Assembly (NCBI GenBank): GCA_020638835.1 | Contig: JACKHV010000004.1 | Span: 124,001-188,000, forward strand | Origin: Planctomycetota bacterium | Lineage (GTDB): Bacteria > Planctomycetota > UBA1135 > GCA-002686595 | Reading direction: 5' to 3' | Length of the DNA stretch: 64,000 bases | In this document: in pieces, positions 15,523 to 24,188 of the stretch | Layout of the letters: each line of letters starts with the position of its first letter | Position numbering within the stretch: position 1 is the first letter of the stretch | Position numbers and translations under genes: made by a program | The notes under the pieces: model-generated | Seen by the model: the letters and a program-made list of their open reading frames with translations, nothing else | The model's database searches: none | Told to the model about the DNA's origin: nothing

Positions 15523-15948
15523 ATGTCCGAGCTGATCCACCGCATCAAGGTCTTCGTCTATCGCATCAAGGGCGACCGGCCCGACTACCTGCTGCTCCAG
15601 CGCGACCAAGGCGCCGAGAGTTCGTGGGGACCGGTGCAGGGTGCGATCCGCTTCGGCGAGCAGCTCGAGACGGCGGCGCAGCGTGAAGTGCACGAAGACA
15701 TCGGACTCGCGCGGCCGCTCGACCTGATCGACCTCGAGATGCCGGCCCGCTGGGTGCTCGGCGACGAGGAGGTCATCGAGTGGCACTACGCCTTCCACGC
15801 GCTGCCCGACGCCGACCGCATCCTGCGGCTCGCGCCGAGCTGGTCGGACTTCCGCTGGGCGGACTTCTCGCGCGCGTTCCCCGAGCTCGCGCTCGAGGTG
15901 GACCGCGCCGCGATCATGCGGCTGCACACGCTGCTCAGCGCGGCCTGA
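15523..15948 (+). CDS. NUDIX hydrolase
   Basis: Hydrolyses a nucleoside diphosphate linked to another moiety. The NUDIX box lies at residues 40-61: GAIRFGEQLETAAQREVHEDIG, matching GX5EX7REUXEEXG except that the second glutamate of the EE pair is aspartate. The N-terminus (HRIKVFVYRI...YLLLQRDQG) and length of 141 residues resemble dATP pyrophosphohydrolase or diadenosine polyphosphatase types. It is divergent from folC and convergent with the DUF1501 gene, 12 bases away. Substrate not determined. Confidence 0.87.
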   Translation: MSELIHRIKVFVYRIKGDRPDYLLLQRDQGAESSWGPVQGAIRFGEQLETAAQREVHEDIGLARPLDLIDLEMPARWVLGDEEVIEWHYAFHALPDADRILRLAPSWSDFRWADFSRAFPELALEVDRAAIMRLHTLLSAA

Positions 15949-15960
15949 GCGCGCCACCGC

Positions 15961-17151
15961 TCAGACGAACTTCAGCGCTTCGTAGTCGGCACCGAGCACG
16001 GCCTTCGTGTTCGCGCCGAACCAGCGCTCGCAGACCGTCGCGTAGACGCGGCGGAAGTCGGTGGTGAAGGCGAGGTCTCCCGACTCGAGGCGGTCGAGGT
16101 TCGGCGCCTCGCCGTAGAGGCCGCCCGCGACCGGCGTGCCCAGCACGAACATCGGGCCGGCGCGGCCGTGGTCCGTTCCCCGCGAGCCGTTCTCCGCGAC
16201 GCGGCGGCCGAACTCGCTGAAGACGACGACCAGGGTCTCGTCGCCGGCCGTGCGACCGCGGAGGTCGGCGGTGAAGCTCGCGAGGCCGTCGTCGAGCGTC
16301 TTCATCAGGTTGTCGTGCGTGCCGCGCTGCGTCTTGTGCGTGTCGAAGCCGCCGACCTCGATCGAGATGACGCGTCCGCCGATGCGCGCGTCGATCAGCG
16401 CCGCGGCGACGCGCAGCGCGCGGCCGAACTCTGAGTTCGGGTACTGGACCGAGGTCTTGTACTTGCGCGCCGCGCTGCGGATGCGCTGCGAGGACGCCGA
16501 GGCGTCGGCCTGCACGCCGCGCAGCTTGTCGAGCGCCGGATTGCCGGTCGACTCGCCGCTCGCCACCTCGCCCGGCGCTTCGCCGAACCAGCGGTAGCTC
16601 TCAGGCACCTCGAAGGCGATCGGCGCGGAGTCGGGCGAGTGCAGCGAGTAGGGAACGCGCTTGCCGATGTGCACCGTGCGCTCCGGCGCGTCCTCGCGCG
16701 GGAAGGCGTCGCGCACGAGGCGCGGGACCCAACCTTCACCCACGGCGCGGCCTTCGGTGCTCGCAGTGTGCCAGACGTCGAAGGACTTGAAGTGCGAGCG
16801 AATCCCGTTCGGGTAACCGGCACCTTCGACGATGGCGAGCTTGCCGGCGTCGTACAGCGACTTCAGTCCGACCAGCTTGCCGTTGAGCGCACGCTCGTCG
16901 TCGATCACGAGCAGCTCGTCCTGCTTGTGCCGGATCGAGGTTCGCGTGCTCTGGTAGACGGGGTGCGCGTAGGGCACGACCGTCGACAGGCCGTCGTTGC
17001 CGCCGGCGAGCTGGATCAGGACGAGCGTGCGTCCTTCGCGTTCGTCGCCGCCGCCGAACAGCCGCAGCGCGGCGCTGGCGCGCGGGGCGCCGAGCGAGGC
17101 CGCGAGCAGCGAGCCGCCGGCGGAGAGGAAAGTCCTGCGATCGAGCTTCAT
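15961..17151 (-). CDS. DUF1501 protein, TAT-exported
   Basis: A 396-residue exported protein. The N-terminus MKLDRRTFLSAGGSLLAASLGAPRASA is a twin-arginine signal. The domain blocks GRTLVLIQLAGGNDGLSTVVPY, RSHFKSFDVW, ISIEVGGFDTHKTQRGTHDNLM and VVVFSEFGRRVAENGSRGTDHG are those of DUF1501, a sulfatase/alkaline-phosphatase-like fold. The ATG at 17151 follows GGAGAAG; an in-frame TTG at 17172 overlaps the DUF1800 stop but is less likely. Downstream partner of the DUF1800 gene, 17 bases apart. Function is unknown, though the pair is very frequent in planctomycetes. Confidence 0.9.
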   Translation of the reverse strand: MKLDRRTFLSAGGSLLAASLGAPRASAALRLFGGGDEREGRTLVLIQLAGGNDGLSTVVPYAHPVYQSTRTSIRHKQDELLVIDDERALNGKLVGLKSLYDAGKLAIVEGAGYPNGIRSHFKSFDVWHTASTEGRAVGEGWVPRLVRDAFPREDAPERTVHIGKRVPYSLHSPDSAPIAFEVPESYRWFGEAPGEVASGESTGNPALDKLRGVQADASASSQRIRSAARKYKTSVQYPNSEFGRALRVAAALIDARIGGRVISIEVGGFDTHKTQRGTHDNLMKTLDDGLASFTADLRGRTAGDETLVVVFSEFGRRVAENGSRGTDHGRAGPMFVLGTPVAGGLYGEAPNLDRLESGDLAFTTDFRRVYATVCERWFGANTKAVLGADYEALKFV

Positions 17152-17168
17152 CGTCGTCTTCTCCGGAT

Positions 17169-18920
17169 TCAAGAGAGCTGCGCGGCCGGCGTCGAGAGAA
17201 CCCAGTGCAGCGCGCGGCGCAGCACCTTCTCGGCCTCCGGGTGGTTCAGCAGCTCGCCGTCCTTCACGCCGAGCTGATCGCGTTCGCCGCGCAAGCGCCC
17301 CATCAGGCGCGTGTGCAAGTCTTCCGGTGCCTCGATCGCCAATCCGGCGTCGAGCAAGTACGTCGCGATCTCGGCGTCACGCGTCAGCCCGGCGCGCTGC
17401 ATGCGCCAGCGCAGGTTGATGCGCGGGATGTAGTTCGAACCGATCTCGCCGCGCAGGTCGCGGATCACCTTCGGCAAGTCTTGCTTGCCGCGTTGCTTGA
17501 GCGCGCCGTCGTCCGACTCCATCATCTCGTCGTCGCCCATCATGTCGTCGTTGCCGCGCATGGTGTCGTCGTCGACTTCGGACTCGGGGCTGTCGAAGCC
17601 GTCCCGTCGCGGCTCGCCCCCGCGGGCGAGTTCACGCGCGCGCGCGATGCGGTCGCCGAAGACCGCGTTCAGGTCGACGACGCCGAGCATCATCCCCGCC
17701 AGGTTCCCGCGCAACATCAGCGACGAAGTCGTGATCCAAGCCGGACCTTCTTCCCAACCCTTCACGCTCGGCGGCAGGAACAGTTCTTGGCCGAGCTCGG
17801 CCGTCGCCTCGCGCACGAAGGTCGCGGGGACGCGCATCTCGAGGCGGATCATCGCACCGACCGCGAAGTCGACGGGCCCTTGCACGCGCGTCCCGACCAC
17901 TTCGTCGCGGTAGAAGTCGGGGTCGAGTAGCAGCGATCGCAACAGCGGCGCCAGCTCGTACTTCGACTCGCGCAGGAGCGCGGAGTAGAAGTCGAGACGC
18001 TGCTCCGAGGGTGCGACGCCCTCCAGGAACTCGATCACGCGGCCCGCGACGTAGCGCGCGCAGGCTTCCTGCTCGAGCAGGATCTCGACGACGTCCTCGC
18101 CGTCGAGCCGTCCTTTCTCGCCGAGCACCGTCTTCTTGCCGAAGTCGTGCTGCCCGCGTCGGAACTTGTAGTCGCCCTCGAGGTCGAAGCGCATGCCCGT
18201 CAGCGCGCGCGCGACCTCCTTGATGTCCTGCTCGGTGTAGTTGCCTTCACCGAGGCTGAACAGCTCCATCAACTCGCGCGCGAAGTTCTCGTTGTTCGCG
18301 CCCTTCTTGTTCACGTCGTTGTTCAGGTACTTGAGCATCGCCGGATCGTGCACGATCTCGAACAGCATCACGGCGTAGCTCCCGAGCGCCTCGGAGCGCA
18401 GCATCTCGTGCTGCTGCGCCATCAGGTCCGAGCGCCGGACGTCGCGGTACGAACTCGTGAAGAAGCCGTGCCAGAAGAGCGTCATGCGATCGCGCAGCGG
18501 ATCGGCTCCGGACGCCATCGCGTCGAGCCACCACTGCGAATAGGCCGACATCTGCTTGCGGTCGGCGCCCCGGATCGCGCTGCGCAGCCGCGCCCGTTCG
18601 CTGCCGGTCAGGCCGGACTCGTCCATGCGCTGCAGCGGGGTCGGACCCTCGACGTAGAAGGGCTCCACCTCGCGCCCACCGCTGACCAACTCCTCCACGA
18701 CATCTTCGGGCCGCCGCGCGAGCGCCTCCTCGACCTGCTCCGGCGTCGCGCCGAAGCCGGCGCGGTTGTAGAGGTGTTCCACCGTGCGCGCGTTCCAGAC
18801 GAGGCGCCGCGAAGGGGCTTCGGCGCGTGCCTCGGGGCCGTTCTGGGCGACGGCGAGCGAAGCGCCGAAGAGCGTCAGCACGAGGACGGCCACGCAGGTG
18901 GCGGAGGACTTGATGCTCAT
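17169..18920 (-). CDS. DUF1800 protein, secreted
   Basis: 583 residues starting with a Sec-type signal peptide (VAVLVLTLFGASLAVAQ). The DUF1800 blocks are clear: HLYNRAGFGATPEQVEEAL, DRMTLFWHGFFTSS, NNDVNKKGANNENFARELMELFSLG, YTEQDIKEVARALTG, and FLPPSVKGWEEGPAWITTSSLMLRGN. An acidic, methionine-rich insertion, with DDTMRGNDDMMGDDEMMESDD as its core near residue 450, is unusual and could bind metal or be a flexible spacer. Start ATG 18920 is the first before the signal peptide; the longer open frame upstream is antisense-like. Operon with DUF1501. Confidence 0.9.
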   Translation of the reverse strand: MSIKSSATCVAVLVLTLFGASLAVAQNGPEARAEAPSRRLVWNARTVEHLYNRAGFGATPEQVEEALARRPEDVVEELVSGGREVEPFYVEGPTPLQRMDESGLTGSERARLRSAIRGADRKQMSAYSQWWLDAMASGADPLRDRMTLFWHGFFTSSYRDVRRSDLMAQQHEMLRSEALGSYAVMLFEIVHDPAMLKYLNNDVNKKGANNENFARELMELFSLGEGNYTEQDIKEVARALTGMRFDLEGDYKFRRGQHDFGKKTVLGEKGRLDGEDVVEILLEQEACARYVAGRVIEFLEGVAPSEQRLDFYSALLRESKYELAPLLRSLLLDPDFYRDEVVGTRVQGPVDFAVGAMIRLEMRVPATFVREATAELGQELFLPPSVKGWEEGPAWITTSSLMLRGNLAGMMLGVVDLNAVFGDRIARARELARGGEPRRDGFDSPESEVDDDTMRGNDDMMGDDEMMESDDGALKQRGKQDLPKVIRDLRGEIGSNYIPRINLRWRMQRAGLTRDAEIATYLLDAGLAIEAPEDLHTRLMGRLRGERDQLGVKDGELLNHPEAEKVLRRALHWVLSTPAAQLS

Positions 18921-19154
18921 GGTTATGAGGTTTCGCAGCGAATCGGTTCGTGGTCGACGGGATCCAATCCTCCCCCAACCGGACCGAGCTGTCGAGGTTT
19001 CGCCGTTCGGTCGGACGGGGCGCCTTCCTCGTGCCGGTTCGCGGCCGCGGCCACACCACGGGTGCCGAATCGCGCGTCGCACTCCCCCGGCGCGCCCGTC
19101 GCGGTTAAGCTGGTCCCCCTCAGCCTGGCCCACGAACCTCATCGAACCACCGCC

Positions 19155-19625
19155 ATGAAGCTCTTCACCAAACTCGCTCCGCTCGCCCTGTGCCTCGTCG
19201 CCGCCTGTGCCGGCACGGGTACCGACTCGAACACCTCCTCCGCGCTGCCGCACGGTGAGTGGATCGGCAACAACGAAGACATGGACCAAGTCGTCCGCTT
19301 CGCCGTCGTCGACGCGAACCCGTCCGAGTTCTACGATCGCACCATTTGGGTCGAAGCGAACGCCTACGCCGTCTGCAAGAAGATGCAGTGCTGGATGCAG
19401 ATCGAGGACGAAGGCCACTGGGCCACCGTGCGTTGGGACTCCGGCTGCGGCGGCAGCTACAAGTTCCCCGAAGACGCCGTCGGCGGCCGCGTCGTCGTGC
19501 AAGGCGACCTGTACCCGAAGGAACTGACCGAAGAGCAGATCGCCGCGCTGGAGCAAGCGGGCAAGCCCGTCCCCGCCGAGCCGTACGAGTTCAACGTCAC
19601 GGCGGTGATGGTCGTCGAGGACTAG
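19155..19625 (+). CDS. DUF4920-like lipoprotein
   Basis: 156 residues with a lipoprotein signal (LCLVAAC, C18). The body matches DUF4920: VEANAYAVCKKMQCWMQIEDEGHWATVRWDSGCGGSYKFPEDAVGGRVVVQGDLYPKEL, where VCKKMQCWM corresponds to the family's VCQKKGCWM cysteine pair, plus a further WDSGCGG cysteine. This suggests a periplasmic metal or redox site. The stop is eight bases before the UbiD-family gene, so they may be co-transcribed. The 234 bases upstream (18921-19154), divergent from DUF1800, hold no gene. Confidence 0.75.
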   Translation: MKLFTKLAPLALCLVAACAGTGTDSNTSSALPHGEWIGNNEDMDQVVRFAVVDANPSEFYDRTIWVEANAYAVCKKMQCWMQIEDEGHWATVRWDSGCGGSYKFPEDAVGGRVVVQGDLYPKELTEEQIAALEQAGKPVPAEPYEFNVTAVMVVED

Positions 19626-19632
19626 TTCCCCG

Positions 19633-21447
19633 ATGACGGTCCCCTCGCGCGCACCTCGGAACCTGCGCGAACACCTGGCGCTCCTGCGGGAGCGCAACGA
19701 GCTCGCCGAGGTGCGCTGCGAGGTCAGCTCCGACCTCGAAGCCGCGGAGATCCACCGTCGCGTCATCGCGTCGGGGGGTCCCGCGCTCTGCTTCCACCGC
19801 GTTCGCGGCAAGGACTTCCCACTCGTGACGAACCTGTTCGGCACGAAGCGCCGCGTCGACCTCGCCTTCGGTGAGCGCGGCCCCGAGATCATCGCGGAGG
19901 TCGCGAAGCTCCCCGAGGAACTGATGCCGCCCTCGCTCGGGAAGCTGTGGGGCAAGCGCAGGCTCTTCGGTTCGCTCGCCAAGGTCGGCATGCGGCGCAA
20001 GGGCGCCGGCCCCGTCGCCGAGGTCGCCGTTCGCGACCCCGACCTCGATCGCCTGCCGGCGCTGAAGACCTGGTCGCGCGACGGCGGTCCGTTCCTCACG
20101 CTGCCGCTGGTCTACACCGAAGACCCCGAGTCCGGCGTCGGCAACCTCGGCATGTACCGCATCCAGTGCTTCGGCGGCTCCGACGTCGGCGTTCACATGC
20201 AGATCCACCGCGGCGGCGGCAACCACTTGCACCTCGCGGAGGAACTCGGCCGCCCGCTGCCCGTCGCGATCCACCTCGGCGGTCCGCCGGCGCTGATCCT
20301 CTCCGCGATCGCGCCACTCCCCGAGAACGTGCCCGAGCTGCTGCTCGCGTCGCTGATGCTCGGTGAACGCCTGCCGCTCGGCACCTCGTCCGCTACGCCT
20401 TACCCCTACGTCGCGGAGTCCGAGTTCGTGCTCTGCGGCGCGATCCAACCGGGCGCGCGACGACCCGAAGGACCCTTCGGCGACCACTACGGGTACTACT
20501 CCGAGGTGCACGACTTTCCGTGGATGAAGGTCGACACGCTCCTCCACCGCAAGGACGCGATCTTCCCCGCGACGGTCGTCGGCAAGCCGCGCCAAGAGGA
20601 CTTCTTCCTCGGCGACTACCTGCAAGAACTGCTCTCGCCGCTCTTCCCGCTGGTCATGCCGGGCGTCAAGCAGCTGTGGTCCTACGGCGAGACGGGCTAC
20701 CACTCGCTCTCCGCCGCGGTCGTGCGCGAGCGCTACAAGCGCGAGGCGATGACTTCCGCCTTCCGCATCCTCGGCGAAGGCCAGCTCTCGCTCACCAAGT
20801 TCCTGCTCGTCACGGGCGGCGACGTCGACCTCGCGGACTTCCGCTCCGTGCTCGCGCACGTCCTCGAGCGCACCGACCCGCGCACCGACCTCTTCCTGTT
20901 CTGCAACGTGTCGATGGACACGCTCGACTACGCGGGCCCGCGCATCAACGAAGGTTCGAAGGGCGTGCTGCTCGGCATGGGCGATCCGATCCGCAAGTGC
21001 CCCGCCGCCTTCACCGGCACGCCGACCTCCGGCGTCACCGACGCGCGCGTCTTCTGCCCCGGCTGCCTCGTCGTGCAAGGCCCGTCCTTCGCGGACGACG
21101 CGGAAGCCGCCGCGCGCATCGCCCAGGACCCCGCCTTCGACGACTGGCCGCTGCTCGTCCTCACCGACGACGCCGAGCGCGCTACGAAGAGCCCCCAGAA
21201 CTTCCTCTGGACGACCTTCACGCGCTTCGACCCCGCGACCGACCTGCACGCTTCCCGCACCGAAGCCCTCCGCGGCCACCTCGCTCACCACGCGCCGATC
21301 CTGATCGACGCGCGCATGAAGCCCTCCTATCCCGAAGAACTCTTCTGCGACCCGGCGACCGCCGAGCTCGTCGACCGCCGCTGGTCCGAGTACTTCCCGG
21401 GCGGCGGCGTGGAGATGGGCGACTCGGACCGCGGGCACCTCGACTGA
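19633..21447 (+). CDS. UbiD-family decarboxylase, probable menaquinone-type
   Basis: Prenylated-FMN-dependent decarboxylase. The 604 residues include LREHLALLRERNEL at the N-terminus, GNLGMYRIQCFGGSDVGVHMQIHRGGGNH, EFVLCGAIQPGARRPEGPFGDHYGYYSE and LFLFCNVSMDTLDYAGPRINEGSKG. UbiD from E. coli is about 100 residues shorter; the long form is typical of the decarboxylase in futalosine-type menaquinone synthesis, as recalled. No UbiX partner or mqn gene is in the window, so the pathway is inference. It converges on the glycosyltransferase gene with three bases between stops. Confidence 0.88.
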   Translation: MTVPSRAPRNLREHLALLRERNELAEVRCEVSSDLEAAEIHRRVIASGGPALCFHRVRGKDFPLVTNLFGTKRRVDLAFGERGPEIIAEVAKLPEELMPPSLGKLWGKRRLFGSLAKVGMRRKGAGPVAEVAVRDPDLDRLPALKTWSRDGGPFLTLPLVYTEDPESGVGNLGMYRIQCFGGSDVGVHMQIHRGGGNHLHLAEELGRPLPVAIHLGGPPALILSAIAPLPENVPELLLASLMLGERLPLGTSSATPYPYVAESEFVLCGAIQPGARRPEGPFGDHYGYYSEVHDFPWMKVDTLLHRKDAIFPATVVGKPRQEDFFLGDYLQELLSPLFPLVMPGVKQLWSYGETGYHSLSAAVVRERYKREAMTSAFRILGEGQLSLTKFLLVTGGDVDLADFRSVLAHVLERTDPRTDLFLFCNVSMDTLDYAGPRINEGSKGVLLGMGDPIRKCPAAFTGTPTSGVTDARVFCPGCLVVQGPSFADDAEAAARIAQDPAFDDWPLLVLTDDAERATKSPQNFLWTTFTRFDPATDLHASRTEALRGHLAHHAPILIDARMKPSYPEELFCDPATAELVDRRWSEYFPGGGVEMGDSDRGHLD

Positions 21448-21450
21448 GGT

Positions 21451-22812
21451 TCAGGGGCGTCGCAACCAGTTCGCCGGAACGGAGCCTGCGTGGCCGTGCA
21501 CGGCGTTGGCGTCCGCGGCGCGGCGTAGCATCTCGTGGTCGAGCGTGCTCGCGTCGGCACGCACCCAACGATCGTCTTCCCACACGACGACCTCGGCCCT
21601 GGAGCTCAGCGCACCCAGGCGTGCGTCGATCTCTTCGAGCGGCAGCTCGAATCGCTCGCTGTCGATCCCCCGTCCGTTCGCGAAGGCGAGAGCGCCGCGC
21701 TCGTGGTCGAGAGCGTTCCAGACCGGGGGCGCGACGAAGAGCACGCTGCCCGACTCACTCGCGTCCAAGCACGAAAGCGTCGCGTCGACCAGCGCGCGGT
21801 AGTCGCTGCTGGCGTCGACGAAGCGCCAAGCGATCGTCGAGCGCACGGACAGCGCATGAAGGGCGCAGCCCGCGGCGATCGCGCAGAGGGCTGCGACGCG
21901 CAACGACGTCGAGCGCCTCGCGAGAGCGCCCTGCGCGAAGGCGGCGACGATCATCCCCACGCCGATCGCGCTCGGATAACCGAGCCGCGAAGCCGCGGCC
22001 GACTCCCACGGTCCCGGCAGCACGGGCAGCAAACCGAACAACGCAACGGCCAGTCCGAGGTAGAGCACGCGTTGCCAGCGCTCGCGGCCGTTGCGAGCCG
22101 CTCCGACGATGACGAGCAGGAGCGCGATCCCGACGAACAGCATCCAGCGCGGCGCTGCGCCGATCGTCATGTGCCTGGGCCAGAACAGCACGACCAGGTT
22201 CGTGACGGCCTTGGGGACCATCTCGAAGCGGAAGCTGTACTGACCGACTCCCGGTCGATCCGCCCAGACAGCCGGGTCGAAGACGAATGCGAGGTACACC
22301 GCGCCGAACAACGCGAAGGGCGTGTAGCGCAACAACCCGCGCGGACGCAGCACGGCGCGCCATCCGTCGCGGACCACGTGCAAGCCGAAGAGTAGCGGGC
22401 CGGCGAGGACGCAGTCCTCCTTCGACGCGGCGGCGCAGACCAGCGCCAGCAAGGCGGCGACGTACCACGCGGATCTCGCGCTCGAGCGCTCGCTCTCCAG
22501 GTAGCGCTGCCAGCAGACTCCCGACAGCAGGACGAAGAACACGACGAGCGGTCCGCTCGCCGCGGAGATCCACGCGACGGCCGCGAGCGGCGCGTGCAGC
22601 ACGGCGAAGACGCACGAGCCGGCGAGCGCTCCGGCGATCCCGACGCCCACGCGGCGCAGCAGTGAGAACAGCAGGCATGCGCACGCCGCGTGCAGCACCA
22701 ACGCCGCGGCGTGCCAGGCGAGGGCGTCGGTTCCGAAGCAGGCGAACAGCGTGCGGTTCCACGCGAAGTGCAGGGGTCGCCAGTGTGCGATCGGGTACTT
22801 GCCCTCGGTCAC
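21451..22812 (-). CDS. GT-C-like membrane glycosyltransferase (body; true N-terminus out of frame)
   Basis: About 10 membrane segments followed by a soluble C-terminal domain. The first half, with HWRPLHFAWNRTLFACFG, AVAWISAASGPLVVFFVLLSGVC and CAAASKEDCVLAG, resembles the PMT/TMTC-type GT-C transferases that use lipid-linked sugars. In-frame initiation is possible only at GTG 22812, yet coding sequence clearly continues upstream to 22920 as ALILFAYGELLEAWF and HPIDDALHLVG, which holds the first membrane segment and the DD motif expected in the first loop. No ATG, GTG or TTG serves that part. The natural start is ATG 23006, separated by a 10-bp repeat array that shifts the frame. Annotated from 22812 only because it is the longest intact frame. 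Confidence 0.7.
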   Translation of the reverse strand: MTEGKYPIAHWRPLHFAWNRTLFACFGTDALAWHAAALVLHAACACLLFSLLRRVGVGIAGALAGSCVFAVLHAPLAAVAWISAASGPLVVFFVLLSGVCWQRYLESERSSARSAWYVAALLALVCAAASKEDCVLAGPLLFGLHVVRDGWRAVLRPRGLLRYTPFALFGAVYLAFVFDPAVWADRPGVGQYSFRFEMVPKAVTNLVVLFWPRHMTIGAAPRWMLFVGIALLLVIVGAARNGRERWQRVLYLGLAVALFGLLPVLPGPWESAAASRLGYPSAIGVGMIVAAFAQGALARRSTSLRVAALCAIAAGCALHALSVRSTIAWRFVDASSDYRALVDATLSCLDASESGSVLFVAPPVWNALDHERGALAFANGRGIDSERFELPLEEIDARLGALSSRAEVVVWEDDRWVRADASTLDHEMLRRAADANAVHGHAGSVPANWLRRP

Positions 22813-22883
22813 GCCGACCAGGTGCAGCGCGTCGTCGATCGGATGGAACCACGCTTCGAGAAGCTCGCCGTACGCGAACAGGA

Positions 22884-23006
22884 TCAGCGCAGCGCACGTG
22901 GCGAGAGCGAGCGCGGACTCACCTCTTCCGAGCTGCTCCGAGCTGCTCCGAGCTGCTCCGAGCTGCTCCGAGCTGCTCCGAGCTGGCTTACGCGCGGCGG
23001 GTTCAT
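22884..23006 (-). other. out-of-frame start segment of the glycosyltransferase gene
   Basis: ATG at 23006 overlaps the stop of the YCF48-like gene (ATGA), the usual coupling in this genome. Reading from it gives a 40-codon frame through the repeat array to TGA at 22886-22884. The distance to the body frame is 3n+2, so one extra 10-bp unit, or two fewer, would join the start to the body without any stop codon. Confidence 0.7.
22927..22985. repeat. tandem 10-bp repeat, 5.9 copies
   Basis: On the coding (minus) strand the unit is CGGAGCAGCT: half a unit (CAGCT), five perfect units, then CGGA. All full copies are identical. It starts about 20 bases after the ATG at 23006. A 10-bp period changes reading frame at each gain or loss of a unit. 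Confidence 0.95.
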
Positions 23007-23980
23007 CGCGGTAGCGCCAAGCGCCAGATCCCCGCGTCCGATGCGACGAACAGCCACTCGTCGCCGAGCTGCGTCAAGCTCGTCGGCGTGCCGCGCAACT
23101 CGAGCGAGGGGAACCAGGTCGCGCCGCCGTCGGAGGTCGCGTGCACGGAGCCGGCGAAGCGCGTCACCCAGCCGAGGCGGTCGTCGAGGAAGTGCACGTC
23201 GCAGAGCTTCTCCTCGGCGAAGGCGCCGATCTCCGTCCAGCGCGCCTCGCCCGCCGCGCGCGTCAACAGGCCGGGCGAGGCCGCGATCCAGGTGCGCTCG
23301 CCCTCGACGAAGATCGAGCGCAGCCAGGCGTCGCTGTCCGTCTCGACGAGCGTCCACGTCGCGCCGCCGTCGCGCGTCTCGCAGAGCACTCCCTGCTCGC
23401 CGAGTACCACGCCGTGTTCCTCGTCGAAGAAGCGCACGTCGCGCAAGGCCACGCGACCCGCGTCCGGCAGGCGCTCGTCGATCGGCGTCCAGTGGTCGCC
23501 GCCGTCGGTGGTCGTCCACAGCACGGCCGCCCGCTCGTCACCTCCGACCGCGAAGCCGACCTCGCGCGAGACGAAGTCCACGGCCGACAGCCAACGGTCG
23601 GCGGGGATCGTCACGGGCTCCCAGCTCCGGCCGCGGTCCTTCGTGCGCAGGATCAAGCCGACGCCGACCGCGTAGCCGCGCCGCAGCGTCGGGAAGTCGA
23701 CGTCGTACAGGCGACCGTTCGTCCCCACCTCGACCTCCGTCCAACTCGCCCCCGCGTCCTCGCTGTGCAGCACGACGGAAGGCCCGCGCTCGGTCGTGCC
23801 GCCGACGGCGAAGCCGAGCCGGTCGTCGGGGAAGGCGATGCCGAGCAGGAGGGGGTCGCCCACGAGCTCGCAGGGTTGCCAAGTGATGCGGTCGTCGCTC
23901 GAGCGCGGTTCGCGCGCGGCGCACGCGGCGGGTGCCACGGCGCACAGGAGCGCCAGCAGATGTGTGGTGCGGGTCCTCAA
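23003..23980 (-). CDS. YCF48/BNR-repeat lipoprotein
   Basis: A 325-residue beta-propeller-like exported protein. The N-terminus HLLALLCAVAPAAC is a lipoprotein-type signal (C20). Repeats of the photosystem II assembly factor YCF48 kind follow: SEDAGASWTEVEVG, TKDRGRSWEPVTI, TTDGGDHWTPID, TRDGGATWTLVETD, TSDGGATWFPSL, each preceded by a hydrophobic strand such as LGFAVGG. The start is TTG 23980, supported by a TAGCCT box nine bases upstream. Translationally coupled to the glycosyltransferase start. Probably a binding or assembly protein in the envelope. Confidence 0.82.
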   Translation of the reverse strand: MRTRTTHLLALLCAVAPAACAAREPRSSDDRITWQPCELVGDPLLLGIAFPDDRLGFAVGGTTERGPSVVLHSEDAGASWTEVEVGTNGRLYDVDFPTLRRGYAVGVGLILRTKDRGRSWEPVTIPADRWLSAVDFVSREVGFAVGGDERAAVLWTTTDGGDHWTPIDERLPDAGRVALRDVRFFDEEHGVVLGEQGVLCETRDGGATWTLVETDSDAWLRSIFVEGERTWIAASPGLLTRAAGEARWTEIGAFAEEKLCDVHFLDDRLGWVTRFAGSVHATSDGGATWFPSLELRGTPTSLTQLGDEWLFVASDAGIWRLALPR

Positions 23981-23989
23981 GGCGCAGGC

Positions 23990-23995
23990 AGGCTA
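23990..23995 (-). promoter_or_regulatory. -10-like box TAGCCT before the YCF48-like gene
   Basis: TAGCCT within GCTAGCCT ends 9 bases before the TTG start, with no Shine-Dalgarno sequence between. Confidence 0.35.
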
Positions 23996-24054
23996 GCACC
24001 TGCGCTACGCGTGTCGATCGACGAGCCGCCTCCTCCGACCGGTCACACGAGATC

Positions 24055-24117
24055 GCCACCCCACACGATTCGGGTCGTGCGGGGTGGCGCGATGCCGGAT
24101 CGACCACTCGGTCGATC
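24055..24117. terminator. two strong hairpins downstream of the DoxX gene
   Basis: The first has 14-base arms (24055-24068, 24075-24088) with one mismatch and loop TTCGGG. The second is perfect, GATCGACC-ACTC-GGTCGATC (24098-24117). They fill the 208-base gap between the DoxX stop and the YCF48-like start. No T-run follows on either strand. Confidence 0.4.
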
Positions 24118-24188
24118 GCGGGCAGTGTGGTCAGCGGCGGACGGTCTTGGACCGGAGTGCAGCGCCGCTGCGAATCTCATGGGACCGC

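Noticed and set aside
17169..20099. N-terminal extension of the DUF1800 frame to 976 codons, and similar extensions of folC (to 15957), the pseudouridine synthase (to 5719) and RarA (to 10064)
   Set aside because: The extra residues are antisense to clear genes (UbiD, NUDIX, rpsU, the methyltransferase) and lie before signal peptides or conserved family starts.
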